DNA from: Larix kaempferi
Lineage: Eukaryota; Streptophyta; Pinopsida; Pinales; Pinaceae
Direction: 5' to 3'
NCBI GenBank assembly: GCA_027924585.1
Contig: BSBM01000179.1
Location: 12,624,501-12,688,500, forward strand
Length of the DNA: 64,000 nucleotides
How positions within the stretch are numbered: position 1 is the stretch's first letter; each line of letters starts with the position of its first letter. Shown here piece after piece: positions 1-10,825 of this stretch. The notes under the pieces are model-generated. The model saw only the letters and a program-made list of their open reading frames with translations, searched no databases and was not told the DNA's origin. The translations under genes were made by a program, and so were the position numbers.

Positions 1-457
1 AAATTCAAAATGTGAATTTCAATTTTCTGAAAGGATAGAAAGATGCGCCTTGATGAGTTGATCATCCTGGTGTATTCATAATTTGAGATCAGCAAAGCTT
101 TACCGTTCAGATTTTCCTTTTTGTCCTCCCGGGGTCACTAGGGAGAGCCCTGAATTAGGGTTTGAGTTTCCCGGAGATCTACCCAGCCAACAATCTCGAT
201 CCAAATCTCTGAACTTCGATTTGTGCAAGGAGCTTCCAGCTATGTATTCAGATTTCAGAAATTCCTATTTTTGTGGAAACCCTAATTTTTAGGGCCAAAT
301 CTGAAAATGCTCAGAATTGAATTCTGATTGGAAAGATAGATTCTCCTTGATGAGTAGAGTCAATCTACTATACTACTTTTCCAAAATCTGTGGAGAGAAA
401 CCAAATAAACAAGAAACTCAAGTTTTCGTTACTGCAAAATGTCTTCTTCTCAGGTTA

Positions 458-469
458 GCTCTGATACCA
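458..469 (-). promoter_or_regulatory. Primer binding site, initiator tRNA-Met type
   Basis: On the minus strand the LTR end TTAACA is followed directly by TGGTATCAGAGC, the complement of the 3' end of plant initiator tRNA-Met. This fixes the inner LTR boundary and the orientation of the element. Confidence 0.93.
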
Positions 470-1074
470 TGTTAAATTGTGAGCATTAATTCACAATACT
501 CTTGGATCTTTACTGAGAGAATAACATATATAGTATATCAATGCATAACGATCACAATAAGCATGACAAGCATCACAAGAATCAAAAGCATGAGAGACAA
601 GAGACACAGAGTTTCCGTGGGGAAAACCCTAAGGTGAAAAACCCCACAACTTCCTCAGAGATAGAGAGAGAAATGGCTCAACCAAAGTAAAACCAAAATA
701 CACTTGAGATAATCTCCTAGTAGTAGATGATCCTCCTCCTCACTAGTGCACCACTTTCTGAGTGAGAAAGATATAACTTTCCGAATGATCTAAATAGAGA
801 TCTCCTGATCTCTATTTATACTAACCTGTTTTCCCATTGACATTATGGGGCCGACTTGTCTATCTAGGTACATCCAAAATATAATATATATTTCAGGGCC
901 GACCCCACACATGGTGGTCTAATAACCCATCGACAAGTACACACACTTGGGACACTTGTCAATCCACATGACGACACTTCCTTATAAAGGAATAACACAT
1001 ATCTAATAAGGGTACAATAAATATATATGAAATACATAGATGAAATACATTCCGAAGTTACATATACATCAACA
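470..1074 (-). repeat. Copia A 5' LTR (605 bp)
   Basis: On the plus strand it starts TGTTAAATTG and ends ATACATCAACA, giving TG...CA ends. It aligns over its full length with the LTRs at 20255-20858 and 28230-28820. A TATA box and an inverted repeat lie inside it (separate entry). Confidence 0.92.
791..820 (-). promoter_or_regulatory. LTR core promoter: TATA box overlapping a perfect inverted repeat
   Basis: The minus strand reads TATAAATAGA (820 to 811). The T-box overlaps an 11-bp perfect inverted repeat: arms 791-801 and 808-818, loop of 6 bases at 802-807. The same arrangement is present in the other two family A LTRs (TATA at 20595-20604 and 28570-28579). Promoter function is inferred from sequence and position. 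Confidence 0.7.
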
Positions 1075-1510
1075 ATGGATTATCCCTTCCCTTCTCCTCT
1101 TTTGTTCCTCTTTTATTTCAATTTTCCTTTATTGATTTGCTGATTTTTATTGTGTTTTGTTGTTGTATGTTTCGCGTTTCATGCATGGAGGCTAAGGTTT
1201 CATGGAAGAAACTCTGTAATGAAGGTAATGTATTCTCCCTTCCCTTCTCCCCCTTCCTTCATTTTTTACTTTATTTATTTGTTAATCCTTATTGTTCTTT
1301 TGTTATTGAAAGTTTAGGGTTTATGCTTAGAGGCTAGGGTTTGATGGAGGAACCTCTACGAGGAAGGTAATGGATTCTCCTTCCTTGATATTTTGTTTTT
1401 TTTCCTTTTATTTATGTGTTTATGTTTATAGTTGTTTTTCTATTTCAATTTTAATGGATAAAGAAGAAAAAATGGCAATTTTGGAGTTCTTCTTAAAGCA
1501 CGTATCTAGT
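1075..1510. repeat. Imperfect tandem repeats of about 140-150 bp
   Basis: Blocks beginning at about 1074, 1225 and 1367 each start with AATG(G/T)ATT(A/C)TCC(C)TTCC, run through a T-rich stretch, and the first two end in a GAGGCTA.GGTTT.ATGGA segment. The short ORFs here follow the repeat and are not convincing genes. Origin unknown. Confidence 0.55.
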
Positions 1511-1639
1511 TCGTGGTTGTGGCCTAAGGAAGGCCCTTGCATTCTGGATATCTAGATTCAAATCTTGGCACCCATATATCTCTTATTACTTAGTTATCCT
1601 TTTATATTACATGTTTATATTTGTCTAAGATATTAATTA

Positions 1640-2000
1640 TTTACTAGTTTACATGCATAGGTTAGGATAGTTTCAATTCATATTTGCATTTTTAATGGTA
1701 TATTTCAATGGTAATGTAGCTAAATTAGAGTTATTTTATTTTTGTAAGTAATTTGGGTTAAAATCCCAACATTCCCTTACCATTTTCCATGTATGTTTTC
1801 ATTTTTTACCATTTTCTTGTCATGTTTATGTAAATTATAATTTACACAAGCTTAGTTTAGTTCTAGTTCAAATCTACACTTTTAATGGTAGATTTTTGTG
1901 GGGATGTAGGTCAAGTAGGGATATTGTCTTTTGGCAATTGATCTAGGTTCAAATCCTAACATTCCTTTACAACTTTTTCATTTTTCATTTTTAAATTTTT
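1640..2000. repeat. Two diverged repeats of about 190 bp with B-box-like motifs
   Basis: The blocks at about 1660-1790 and 1850-1975 share, in order, a segment around TTTTTAATGGTA, a GTAG(G/C)T(C/A)AA..AG segment, and GGGTTAAAATCC or AGGTTCAAATCCTAACATTCC. The last resembles a pol III B box (GGTTCRANYCC). A weaker third relative sits at 1490-1580 (AGATTCAAATCTTGG). No folded tRNA is evident, so these may be decayed SINE or tRNA-derived pieces. Confidence 0.4.
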
Positions 2001-2042
2001 ATTTATTTATATTTTTGTAAATTTTAATCTATAGATAGTTGG

Positions 2043-2222
2043 TGCTAAAGTCAACTTTAAAAAGGAAGTTAAACCCTGAGCTAAAAAGGAAGTTAAACTT
2101 GTCGCTACAAATAAATCTAAACCATACTCTAAAAATGAATATAAAACTGGCACTAAAATGGAAGCTAAACCCAATGCTAAAAATGAAGCTAAACCTAACA
2201 CTAAAAATAATCTAAACCCAAT
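2043..2222. repeat. 24-bp minisatellite
   Basis: Successive units follow GCTAAAAATGAAGCTAAACC plus 4 bases, with a 24-bp period from about 2079 and diverged edges. In one plus frame each unit reads as eight lysine-rich residues of the form (A/S/T)K(N/K/M)E(A/V/Y)K(P/L/T)x. That frame has no ATG at its head and is closed upstream by TGA, so it is a DNA repeat and not a supported gene. Confidence 0.6.
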
Positions 2223-4641
2223 TTTATTTAAAATGTCATTGAAGTTCGAATTTAGCGTATGGAAGCTATTCCAAATTGAAAAAAAAAACATGAAAATCTG
2301 AAGCTAAAATAGGTGCTAATGGCTCGTTTTGTTACAGTAGTGATTGAAAGGATTAATTTTTTTATTTTTGTTTCAATTTTTTGTCACATTACTGAGGCCA
2401 TATGGAGATATATGAGATGGATATTGGGACAATACTATTAGTTTTGATGTATAATGGTTATAGAACTTTTGACAATGTAGGTGCTGAAAATTAGTCTATT
2501 AACAATTTCCTTTGACGTGTGAGGTTATGAGCTCATTGTATGGCCAAAATACATCTTAGTTTTTATTTTCCTTCGATCCATAAGGAACCATGATCATTGG
2601 GATAAGAAATAAGGGTAAGGGAAAATATACTCTCCCCCAAGGGGGATATCGAGGCCCTACTTGAAAACAATCTAACCAAATATATGAGGTGCATATAATC
2701 TCAAATATAAAGTAGGGCATCGACATACTCATATCCATGTATTAGTACACTTTGGGATCAATACCAAGAGGGGTATGATCAATATACATGAATAAATGTT
2801 GGATATAATACATCATGGAGGTCAAAGTGGGACTCAATCCAAGTAGATAAATATGGTCCAAACATAGGTAATATGAAGTACACAAGGAGGGACAATGGAA
2901 TTCTAATGGGATGACAAATATTAGTAATTGAATATCTGTTGAGACTAGAGGAGCTCAATATCTAGAAGGAGTGATAGTGTGATATGTCTCCTCACAGATG
3001 GATCAAATTGTTGAAAGACTAAGCCAAATAGGTCTAAGGAAATACAACTGAAAATGGATAATCATTTCCAATGTATCCCAGACACCATATAAAGTTGATG
3101 ACTAAAGGGCTTATAAAATAGACTCAAGAACAAAAGGGAGTCATAAATGTTTGGGGTATTTGGAAAAAACTGGGATAAGTGAACCACCACACTATATGAT
3201 TCTCAACAATCAAATAATGAGTTGGAGTCAAGAATGTGAGAACCAATCAATCCAAGGGTAAATGAGGTCTCCCATTAATTGGTCTAAGGTAATCCATCAT
3301 TGATGGTTATGGGGCCAAGGTACAAAATACCTCTAAGTCTATCCTCCAAAATATGTGTGTTCAAGTTGATAGAGGAATACTTGCTAAAAACAAAGAAATG
3401 AGGGTTATTTGTTTATCAACAAGAGGTATGTCACTAGGATATAAATAAATATAGAATTGAGACACCAAAAGGGGGATAGAGGGTCATAGAGTAATGGAAT
3501 CAAACTTCTTTATTCATAGCATGAAGGCATGGTTGAATTGGAAACATATATGGAACTCATGAGAGTATTAGGGGAGGGACACAAAAGGATAACCAAGAGA
3601 AATTACTACAATAGGAACATGGAAAGGAAAGGAATATACCGAGGTCAAAACTATGGGGGGGGTGGTAACATCATAAAGGTTCCATAGGTGACACATCGTA
3701 GAATTCTCTAAACAAAGGTAAAAAGGGATGTTGGCATAAGAGATCATATACAATCTACAATAGTGTTGAGGAGCATTTTTTTAAATGGTTTCCCAAGTAT
3801 AATCATGTACTTGTGAGAATATAATAAGGTCAAAAGAATAAGTGTCCAAAATATAACCGAGTGAATCATCAGAATGTGTGAAAACATGAGGAAGAGACCA
3901 GGTAGTAGGACATTGATGGTAATCTCCTTGAGAGTAGATGAATGGTGGAAAAATAATATAACTTTTATAGTATTGATGAAGTGGTGGGATTATGGAATGT
4001 AAAGTGAAACACCAAATTCCATAAAAAAGGATTCTAGGGGTATGCCAATGAATGAATGAAAATGAAGAATCATGTGAGGCTAATTAATTCAACATCACAA
4101 ACTAGATGGACTCCCATTTCTAAGGGGACAAAATGAAATGGGTACCAAAATGTGTTGGGAATATCGATGAATGGAAACCCATGTAATGGAATTACTACTA
4201 CCAAGTAGGAGTGAATGAAAAGGTGGCTAGGCTAGGCCACTTACCCGGATAAAGGGGGATCCTATAAGTGAAATGGGATTAGATAATGTTAATGCAAAAT
4301 ATGTTTGCAGAGGGGAATCACCTATATGCCAATTTGAAGAAATATACATGTAAGTATGGTCACATGTGGATAAATAGTAGGATCTTAGTGCAACTTGTAC
4401 CTACACACATGTAAACAATACTGAAGTGTAAATTTTTTTTTAGAAAGAAAATCAATAGTACACACATCATATAACATAGAATAAAGGACCAAATTACATG
4501 CATTAAGAAAAATGAAACAACTATGGTACATAAGATAAAAGAGGTGTTGGTCTCATAGGTAGAATTTCTTCAAATATAAACCTTGACGAGGGTTCATGAG
4601 AAGTTGGTGATCTATAGTAGCAAGCAAGTATACTCCCTTTT
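2223..4641. other. No recognisable gene; purine-rich plus strand
   Basis: Only short ORFs (about 60 codons) occur and none resembles a known family. The plus strand is rich in A and G. The sequence is probably old repeat, perhaps further remains of the Gypsy element whose pol lies just right, but I see no conserved motif to support that. Confidence 0.4.
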
Positions 4642-4738
4642 TCAAACGGCATTTGATGACAAAGTCTTTGGGGGGTGGAGTTTAAGAGTGGCTTGAACTT
4701 TCAAAGGGTCATCGATGATACCTTGTTTAGAGACTATG
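4642..4738 (-). pseudogene. Ty3/Gypsy pol fragment, end of RT domain (3' part)
   Basis: On the minus strand this reads a SKQGIIDDPLKVQ-type segment followed by L.PP, the typical junction after Gypsy reverse transcriptase ('GRLLGFIVSKxGI..DP.KV.AI'). The preceding pol residues lie at 9034-9970, on the far side of an inserted LTR element, and the two parts join at the 5-bp target duplication CTATG. Downstream (left) the frame is lost after a few dozen codons. This is old, decayed coding sequence. Confidence 0.75.
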
Positions 4739-5441
4739 TGTTGGCGCCCAATGGGTAGACCCAAGTTAAAATGTAAATTCACTAACAAGACCCTAGAGAC
4801 TAGCCCTTTCGGCATCACCTGCAAGCAGATGAAGTCTCATCCGAGGCATCTATGGGGACTGTAGGAACCAATATTCTACAACGTTGAAGGGATAGAATGC
4901 ATTCATTCTATTTCTCTACAATACATTTACTTTATTCAAAAAAATATATAGCTTATTCAAGATAACAGTTAACACATTTAAAGAAATAACATAAATAAAG
5001 CATACATGTGCACAATAAAAGAACATCCATCACATCAAACACATAATGGATTTGCTCCAAAACAAGTTCACTTCATTATTATTATCATCTAGAACAGACT
5101 TACAAAACCTGTGCACTGCATATCAAATCTTTATCACAAAACCAAAATTACCCCAACATTACACGACATAAAAGCAACTACTCAAAAATATACCATGCAA
5201 GAAATTCATGAACCACCATCAAAATACCAAGCGTGACAACCTTTAACCCAAATATCCTTTACATATTTATACATTTCAGAATGGGTTAATCCCATTACAA
5301 TGTGGACACAAGTGCCAACTACTTCTAACTGACTTTTGCATTTTGTATGCATTGGTCCTTAGGCTGACTGATCATGCGGTCCACTTTCGTTGTGCAACTC
5401 CTGAAGTTGGTCCAAAAACCTGCTCCAATAGGCCCCCAACA
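4739..5441 (-). repeat. 3' LTR of the 4739-9028 element (703 bp)
   Basis: It starts TGTTGGCGCCC and ends GGCCCCCAACA on the plus strand. It aligns with 8384-9028, including a well-kept block around GATGAAGTCTCATCCGAGGC (near 4828). Part of that block is also present in the LTR at 62731-63722. Confidence 0.85.
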
Positions 5442-5818
5442 CTCACCTATTGCTCGTCCTGAGCAACTTTAGTAATTTTGGTGCATTGTTTTCATGGTCT
5501 CCATTAGCTTCTAAAGTGTTTCTTTAGCAGTTGCAACCTGTTCTTTTGCTTTGGCTTCCTGTCCTACAATTTCTTCTTCCATCTATGACATTAGAGGTTC
5601 CTGCAATTTTTCCTCAGTGACTTGTATTGTCTACTTAACAACTGCTTGCACTGTAGATAGTTCCTCTTTCACTCTATATGATTCCTCTTGCAGTGGCTAT
5701 AAATTCTGTGCAATACTCTGCCGGTGTGTTCTTAACTGGTTAATCTCCAATTGTTGATGGCTATTCTTTGTCATTGTTGTCATCCACTGCACAAGATGTA
5801 AAGTGCTTATTGTTTCCT

Positions 5819-6472
5819 TTAGTTTCCATGCCTTTTCCTACGTATCCTGCAATCTCTATTCAATGTCCTATAACTCATCATCCTCAATGAGATGCGTCCA
5901 TATTTGGGTACTTTCCTCATACATTTGCGCACATTTTCTTCCATTTTTTTAATGTTTGTTGCTAATGTGTTGGTTTTTTGCTCCCTTTGTTGTCTCTCCT
6001 TTGGTGGGGCACTTGGTGTTGTTCGTGCTTCCAAGTCCACAATATTTTCATGGAAGCCTTGAATGGCTGCACTTATCTTCATCACATTTTCCTTCACTCT
6101 AATTTCCACTTCTATAGGAACTTCTAACAGATTGCTGCACACTTCTTCTACTTCCTTCTTCAATCTTTCAATATTTTGTGCAGCCTCCTCTTTCTCCTTG
6201 TGTAGCTTATTATTTTCTTCTTGTAGTGTTTCCTTAGTTGTAGTTGATTTGGTACACTCTATTGATGCCGCGATTACACACAATTGGATTTCCTGTGCCA
6301 CAACCATCTGCAATGTATGCAACACATCAGTTGGTATTTGTGATAAGACTAACTCAATCAAACTTACCGCGAGTGCACACTCTTGCATTTTTACTGTAGG
6401 TAACTCTAAATCTCTCGATGACATCTTCAAACTTCTATGCATGCTTGATGTTTCTAATGGCTGAGAGACCAT
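5819..6472 (-). pseudogene. Coiled-coil protein remnant of non-autonomous LTR element
   Basis: A 217-codon open stretch. Residues about 80-115 are Glu/Lys/Leu-rich with heptad-like spacing (segments such as TLQEENNKLHKEKEEAAQNI), and a second charged helix follows near residues 155-185. In the same strand sense, more Glu-rich coiled-coil sequence continues upstream (6473-6900) and downstream (5450-5818), broken by stops. The original product was therefore probably much longer than 217 residues. I see no zinc knuckle, protease or polymerase motif. It may be a Gag-like structural protein of the element. That is inference from position, not homology. Confidence 0.55.
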
Positions 6473-7396
6473 CTTCCTTGGCCCTATACTCTATGTATGT
6501 TCTTCCTCTAATCTACTTGGTGTTATTTTTTTTGCTTCCAAAACTTGACACAATGCAGCTAACTGGTCTTGCATGCTCGTTTACATTTCCTTTTTCTTCT
6601 GCACCACTTTATCCAATGCTTCCTCCACTACTTCCTTGACTTATTCACCAATCTTGTCCAAGTCGTCTTCCATCAATGTTTGGACAAATTTTTCTTTTGT
6701 CACTTTCTTATTCTTATTTTGCTTTGAGGATCATGCATCGGTCTGCTCCTTCCTCTTTTATCCTACTCCTAGTGCAGTCTCTTGCATCATGCCACCTACA
6801 CCATTCCTTTGTTCCTCTTCTTGCTCCTCTTCGTCATGCTCTTCTTGTTTTGCTTCCTATTCTTGTTCCTCTTCTAGGACCGTGACTTTCTACTGTGCGT
6901 CCTTATCATTCACAATCCAGCTAACATCTTGCTCCATTATTCTAAAATGTGTTGGTAACCATTGTGCATCTAGATCCCTTCTTTTTTGAATATATATATG
7001 ATGCATCCCATCTTTAAAGCACACAATTCCCTTGTACGTTTAAATCACCTGTGGTTGGATGCACTCTGTTGTCTTAATGATATCCTAGATAGCTTCGTTG
7101 TATATAAAGAATGTAATATTGTTGTCAATTTGCCTCCTTTTGTTGGTGGTATGCAACAAACTAACATATCTAGCTACTAGACATGGCTTCTGTGCAACGT
7201 CCATGAACTGTGTATCTTCTAGTTCCCTCCATGCAACTAATTCAATTAAAATCAATAGCTAAGCATAATGGAATGGTGTACCTTTTTCTTGTGCATCTCT
7301 ACAATCCTCTAAGAACTCGATCACTAGAAATGTTTCCCAATTTAGTTGTATTCCTGATGCGCACTTCTCTGCTGCTTCTATAATCCTCACTGCTAC

Positions 7397-8180
7397 TTAA
7401 TCCTTGCGACCTTTAAATAACTTGCAAGCTAATACTTGCATCACAAACTTAATTTTTTCTTCATTGATGCTTTCCACATCCAATCCACGATGTTCTCTGT
7501 GTGTGAAAAAATTATATTTCATCTTCTTGGCTAGTGCTTTATCTTGCTTCTTATTTATGAATATCATTACCAGGTACTCCCCTACCGTCGACAACCATGT
7601 TATCTATGCAATAAGCTTGTTGTTTATGTACATTGGCTTGTCCAATCACATGAATCCTCTATGTACATAGTTCAACAATAGTTGTACATGAGTATTAATC
7701 TCTAGGCTTCTTTCAAAGTGTGGGATTTCCAACAACTTCAATATGCCTACGCGTTGCAACCCCATTTCCCATTGTTGAGGCTCTACTATAATGATTGGCG
7801 AATATGGAGTGTTTTTTGTAGTTAGATAGTTTTCTTCAACTAGATATAGGAATTTGTTTGCATATGTAATGTCATGGTCCACATACTTTAGACTCTTCAC
7901 AACTCCTAACATATTCCCCCCCACTATTACCTCCTTCAGAAGCATAGGTGTCTCCAAGTTATATTTTGACGCCTTTGGTAGGTCAACTGGTTTTGCAGTC
8001 ATATTTCTTCGAGATGCATATGCCCTTGTAAACCTTTATTTTCTGGAGCCTAATGCTCCTTCGACTAATTTTGATCTTGATGCTCTTGGTGTTTCTTCCT
8101 CTATCACGACAGATGGCTACTTGGTGCTCACTTTTCTCGAAATGGAGGATGATACCTTTAGTGGGTGAACAATCCAACAC
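7397..8180 (-). pseudogene. 5' portion of the element's decayed minus-strand ORF
   Basis: Three consecutive minus-strand open pieces (8180-7983, 8002-7646, 7594-7397) lie head to tail in different frames and read as one protein interrupted by frameshifts. The middle piece contains a tract ending HFERSLEINTHVQLLLNYVH; the last is basic (KKQDKALAKKMKYNF). Coding-like sequence continues left toward the coiled-coil part. I do not recognise the family. Position directly after the 5' LTR suggests the N-terminal half of a single element-encoded protein of perhaps 800-900 residues. Confidence 0.5.
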
Positions 8181-8383
8181 TTGGTGAATTATGCTTCACA
8201 ATGATAGGAAGCGTTAATATCAAAATATCAAAAAGCAACATTTCTATGAATGCTTGGCTTCCAATTCCAAAATTCTAAAGGATCGATAGACCGTTTTCAC
8301 GGTTTGTATTCGTACTAAAATCAAAATCAAATGAGATTTTACCCTTGTGTTCCACATGATATTTCTATCCTCGTTGAACCATT

Positions 8384-9028
8384 TGTTGGAACACGATGGT
8401 CAGACGTAGGTTACAATGTAAATTCAACAACAAAACCCTAGATACTGACCCTTTCAGCATCACCTACACGCAGATGAAGTCTCACCCGGGGCATCTATGG
8501 GGACTACAGGAACCATGATTCCACAACATTGAAGAGATAGAAGGAATTCATTATATTTATCTACATGCATTCACTTTATGCACATTCAAAGCAGTAACAT
8601 AAACACAACATACATGTGCATAATAAACAGAACATCAAACACACAAGGGATTTTCTCCAAAACAGGTTCACTTCAATATTATTATCATCTGGAATAGTCT
8701 TACAAAACCTATGCACTGCATATCAGATCTATGTCACAAACCAAAAAATACCCCAGCATTATATAGCATAAGAGAAACTACTCAGGAATCTACCATGAAA
8801 GCAATTCCTGAACCACCATCATACTACCAAAAAACAACCCTTAACCCAAATATCCCTTACATATTTATACATTTCAGAATGGGATGAGCCCATTACAATG
8901 TGGACACAAGTGCCAACTACTTCTAAGTAACTTCCGCATTTTGCGTTCATTGGTCCTTAGGATGACTAGTTGTGCGGTCCACTTCTGCGATGTAACTCCC
9001 AAAAATGGTCCAAAAACCAACTCCAACA
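8384..9028 (-). repeat. 5' LTR of the 4739-9028 element (645 bp)
   Basis: It starts TGTTGGAACACG, ends AACTCCAACA, and is followed by CTATG. Compared with the left LTR it is shorter and lacks the terminal GGCCC segment, with many substitutions. The insertion is therefore not recent. Confidence 0.85.
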
Positions 9029-9033
9029 CTATG

Positions 9034-9970
9034 AATCTTAACAATCATCCATCAAGAATGAAAAACATGGAATTAAGAGGGTTCAAGAATATTTTATACT
9101 CGTGATACCAAAGGAAGACTTTGTCAATATGTTCCAAGTGTTTCTAATGTTTCTTTGAATGAGCTAGGAGATCATCCAAATATGCTAGGGTTATATCATT
9201 CATGTCATGAAAAAAATATGACATGGCATGTTGAAAGGTGGATCCAACATTTTTGAGTTTGAAAGGCATGAATCGATAGGAAATGGTCCCCTAAGGGATG
9301 GTGAAGGAAATTTTATATTGGTATTGGGGAAAAATTTTAATTTGATTGTACCTTGGGAAACCATCCATGAAGGATATAACCTTATTCTTGATACACGCGT
9401 CAATAATTTGGGCAATGAAAGGGGCATAAGAGTTGTCATTGGGACAAGCTTTATCCAGTTCACGGAAATAAGCACAAAAATGGATGGTTCTTTGCTTCTT
9501 ATTGATAGGAATTGGATTCGACACACAATTGGTATATGCAATCAAGTAAATGAAACTTGCATTTTGAAGTTTATCAATTTTGGCTTTAACGACCAGAGCT
9601 TTGGAAGGGTGAATTGACCTTTTATTTTGGTGCATAGGTTTGATGTCAGGCCAAGTTTCAATGTAATGTTCTACTATGAAGGGGATGAGGCTTGTCATTT
9701 CGGCATAAGACGAGGCAAAGACATTACAAAATTATTGAAATGGGATTTATAGGTTGTAACTTCCTCAAAAGTGCAAGAAGCATTAAGCAAGATGTTTTGA
9801 GTGACACTAGAATTAACCAAAATGTCCACTTTAATAATGGGAGAGATGTTAGCCACATTGCCCTCCTCAAAGACATTCAGAGAAAGAATCATATTTTTGA
9901 ACCAATAAACATGCTCAATGAGGATAATTTTTTTCAATTCAATAGAGAATTGGTAAGAAGATTCACCCAT
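9034..9970 (-). pseudogene. Ty3/Gypsy pol remnant, linker and reverse transcriptase
   Basis: On the minus strand from 9970 to 9695 the sequence matches the pre-RT linker of plant Gypsy polyproteins (ISPIIKVDI, then ASCTFEEVTTYKSHF). From 9698 to 9291 it carries RT signatures in order: HPSKALVVKAKIDKL, SNPIPINKKQ, FRELDKACPNDN, FMDGFPRYNQIKI. Further left, in another frame, come degenerate PFGLKNAG-like and YLDDLLAHS-like motifs. At least two frameshifts and several stops are present. The C-terminal end continues at 4738 beyond the inserted LTR element. No LTRs of this element could be defined. Confidence 0.8.
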
Positions 9971-10667
9971 CGAAGGGCATTTTTGTGGGAGGAAGTGACT
10001 AGGAGTTTCCTAAGGAGATATTTTACAGGGAATTTATTTTTGCAACTACTACTACTACTAACATATGATGACATAATCATTACCCATGTGAAGAAGCCTC
10101 TATCATATTGGATTACATATAATACCTTTCAACACAATTAGTAAAGGGATTTAGAAATAAAAATATTCTTAAGATATAATTGAAAAGTTAAAAATTGAAA
10201 ATTGAACCGTAAACCTAAGTCTTTAAACATATGAATCAAACTATTTAATATAAAATCCTAAATAAGGTGGAAAGCCATGTATATTATTTCTGGAATTTTA
10301 ACATCATTTTATCTTACTATAGCAAGTTTGTCCTTCTTTATTTTTGGAGTATTGCAATTTATATAACTAGCTTATCACATTTAAATCCTAATATTTAGAT
10401 AAAGAAGTTGTGAAGAGGGAGTACATATGATCCAATAGGATCCAAGATCACTCAAAATTTAAAAGTCTCAAATGATGAACAAAAGGATACCATCACGAAG
10501 GGCTCGTCGAGAGATTTCCAGTGACATTTGTTTCATCTCAAACGAACTTTGTATGTCCGAGATATGGTGTTCTGGAATTTTGGAAGAACATGTAAAAAAT
10601 GGAAAAAAGGGTGCCAAGTGGCACCACTGGAAGGGTGACAAGTGGAAGTCCGCACAAGTACAATGTT

Positions 10668-10825
10668 GACGTGGCATATCCATGTGGTACCACGTGGAAA
10701 TCATTTTAATAACTTGGCATGAACATACGCATAGTGGCAGCTGAGTTGGAATTTTATGTGGACCAGTTATATTGTGCCACATGGCATTAGTTGCACAGGT
10801 GGACCAATGAGGGGTCGCCACGTGG
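10668..10825. promoter_or_regulatory. Cluster of ACGT-core (G-box-like) motifs
   Basis: TGACGTGGCA at 10668-10677 and CCACGTGG at 10690-10697 and 10818-10825, with several near-variants (CACATGG, CATGTGG) between. CACGTG is the plant bZIP/bHLH G-box. No adjacent gene is visible, so function is speculative. Confidence 0.3.

Larger units (their letters stand above)
1..1074 (-). mobile_element. Ty1/Copia element, family A, 5' leader and 5' LTR only (rest lies left of window)
   Basis: This stretch matches 27767-28820 base for base with scattered differences, and that region is the leader plus 5' LTR of the complete Copia A element. Orientation is minus: LTR at 470-1074, primer binding site at 458-469, untranslated leader at 1-457. 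Gag and pol would lie left of position 1. The bases after the LTR (ATGGA, 1075-1079) would be the target duplication, but the partner is outside the window. Confidence 0.9.
4739..9028 (-). mobile_element. Complete non-autonomous LTR retrotransposon (4290 bp), TSD CTATG
   Basis: Two related terminal repeats (4739-5441 and 8384-9028) begin TGTTGG and end CCAACA, or AACTCCAACA in the right copy. They are flanked by identical 5-bp duplications CTATG at 4734-4738 and 9029-9033. The 2.94-kb interior has no protease, RT or integrase motif. Its only coding signal is a decayed minus-strand frame with a coiled-coil region, which sets the orientation as minus. No clear tRNA primer site was found: the interior starts AATGGTTCAACGAGG on the minus strand, so a TGG-starting site two bases in is possible but unmatched. 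It sits inside a Gypsy pol remnant. Confidence 0.88.

Noticed and set aside
83-292. 69-codon ORF repeated at 27843-28052
   Set aside because: It lies antisense within the Copia A untranslated leader; its presence in both copies follows from leader homology.
1935-1970. tRNA gene suggested by GGTTCAAATCC
   Set aside because: No A box at the right distance and no cloverleaf can be built around it.
6063-6989. Plus-strand Ser/Cys-rich ORFs
   Set aside because: They are antisense shadows of the coiled-coil ORF on the minus strand; composition reflects its Glu/Lys codons read backwards.
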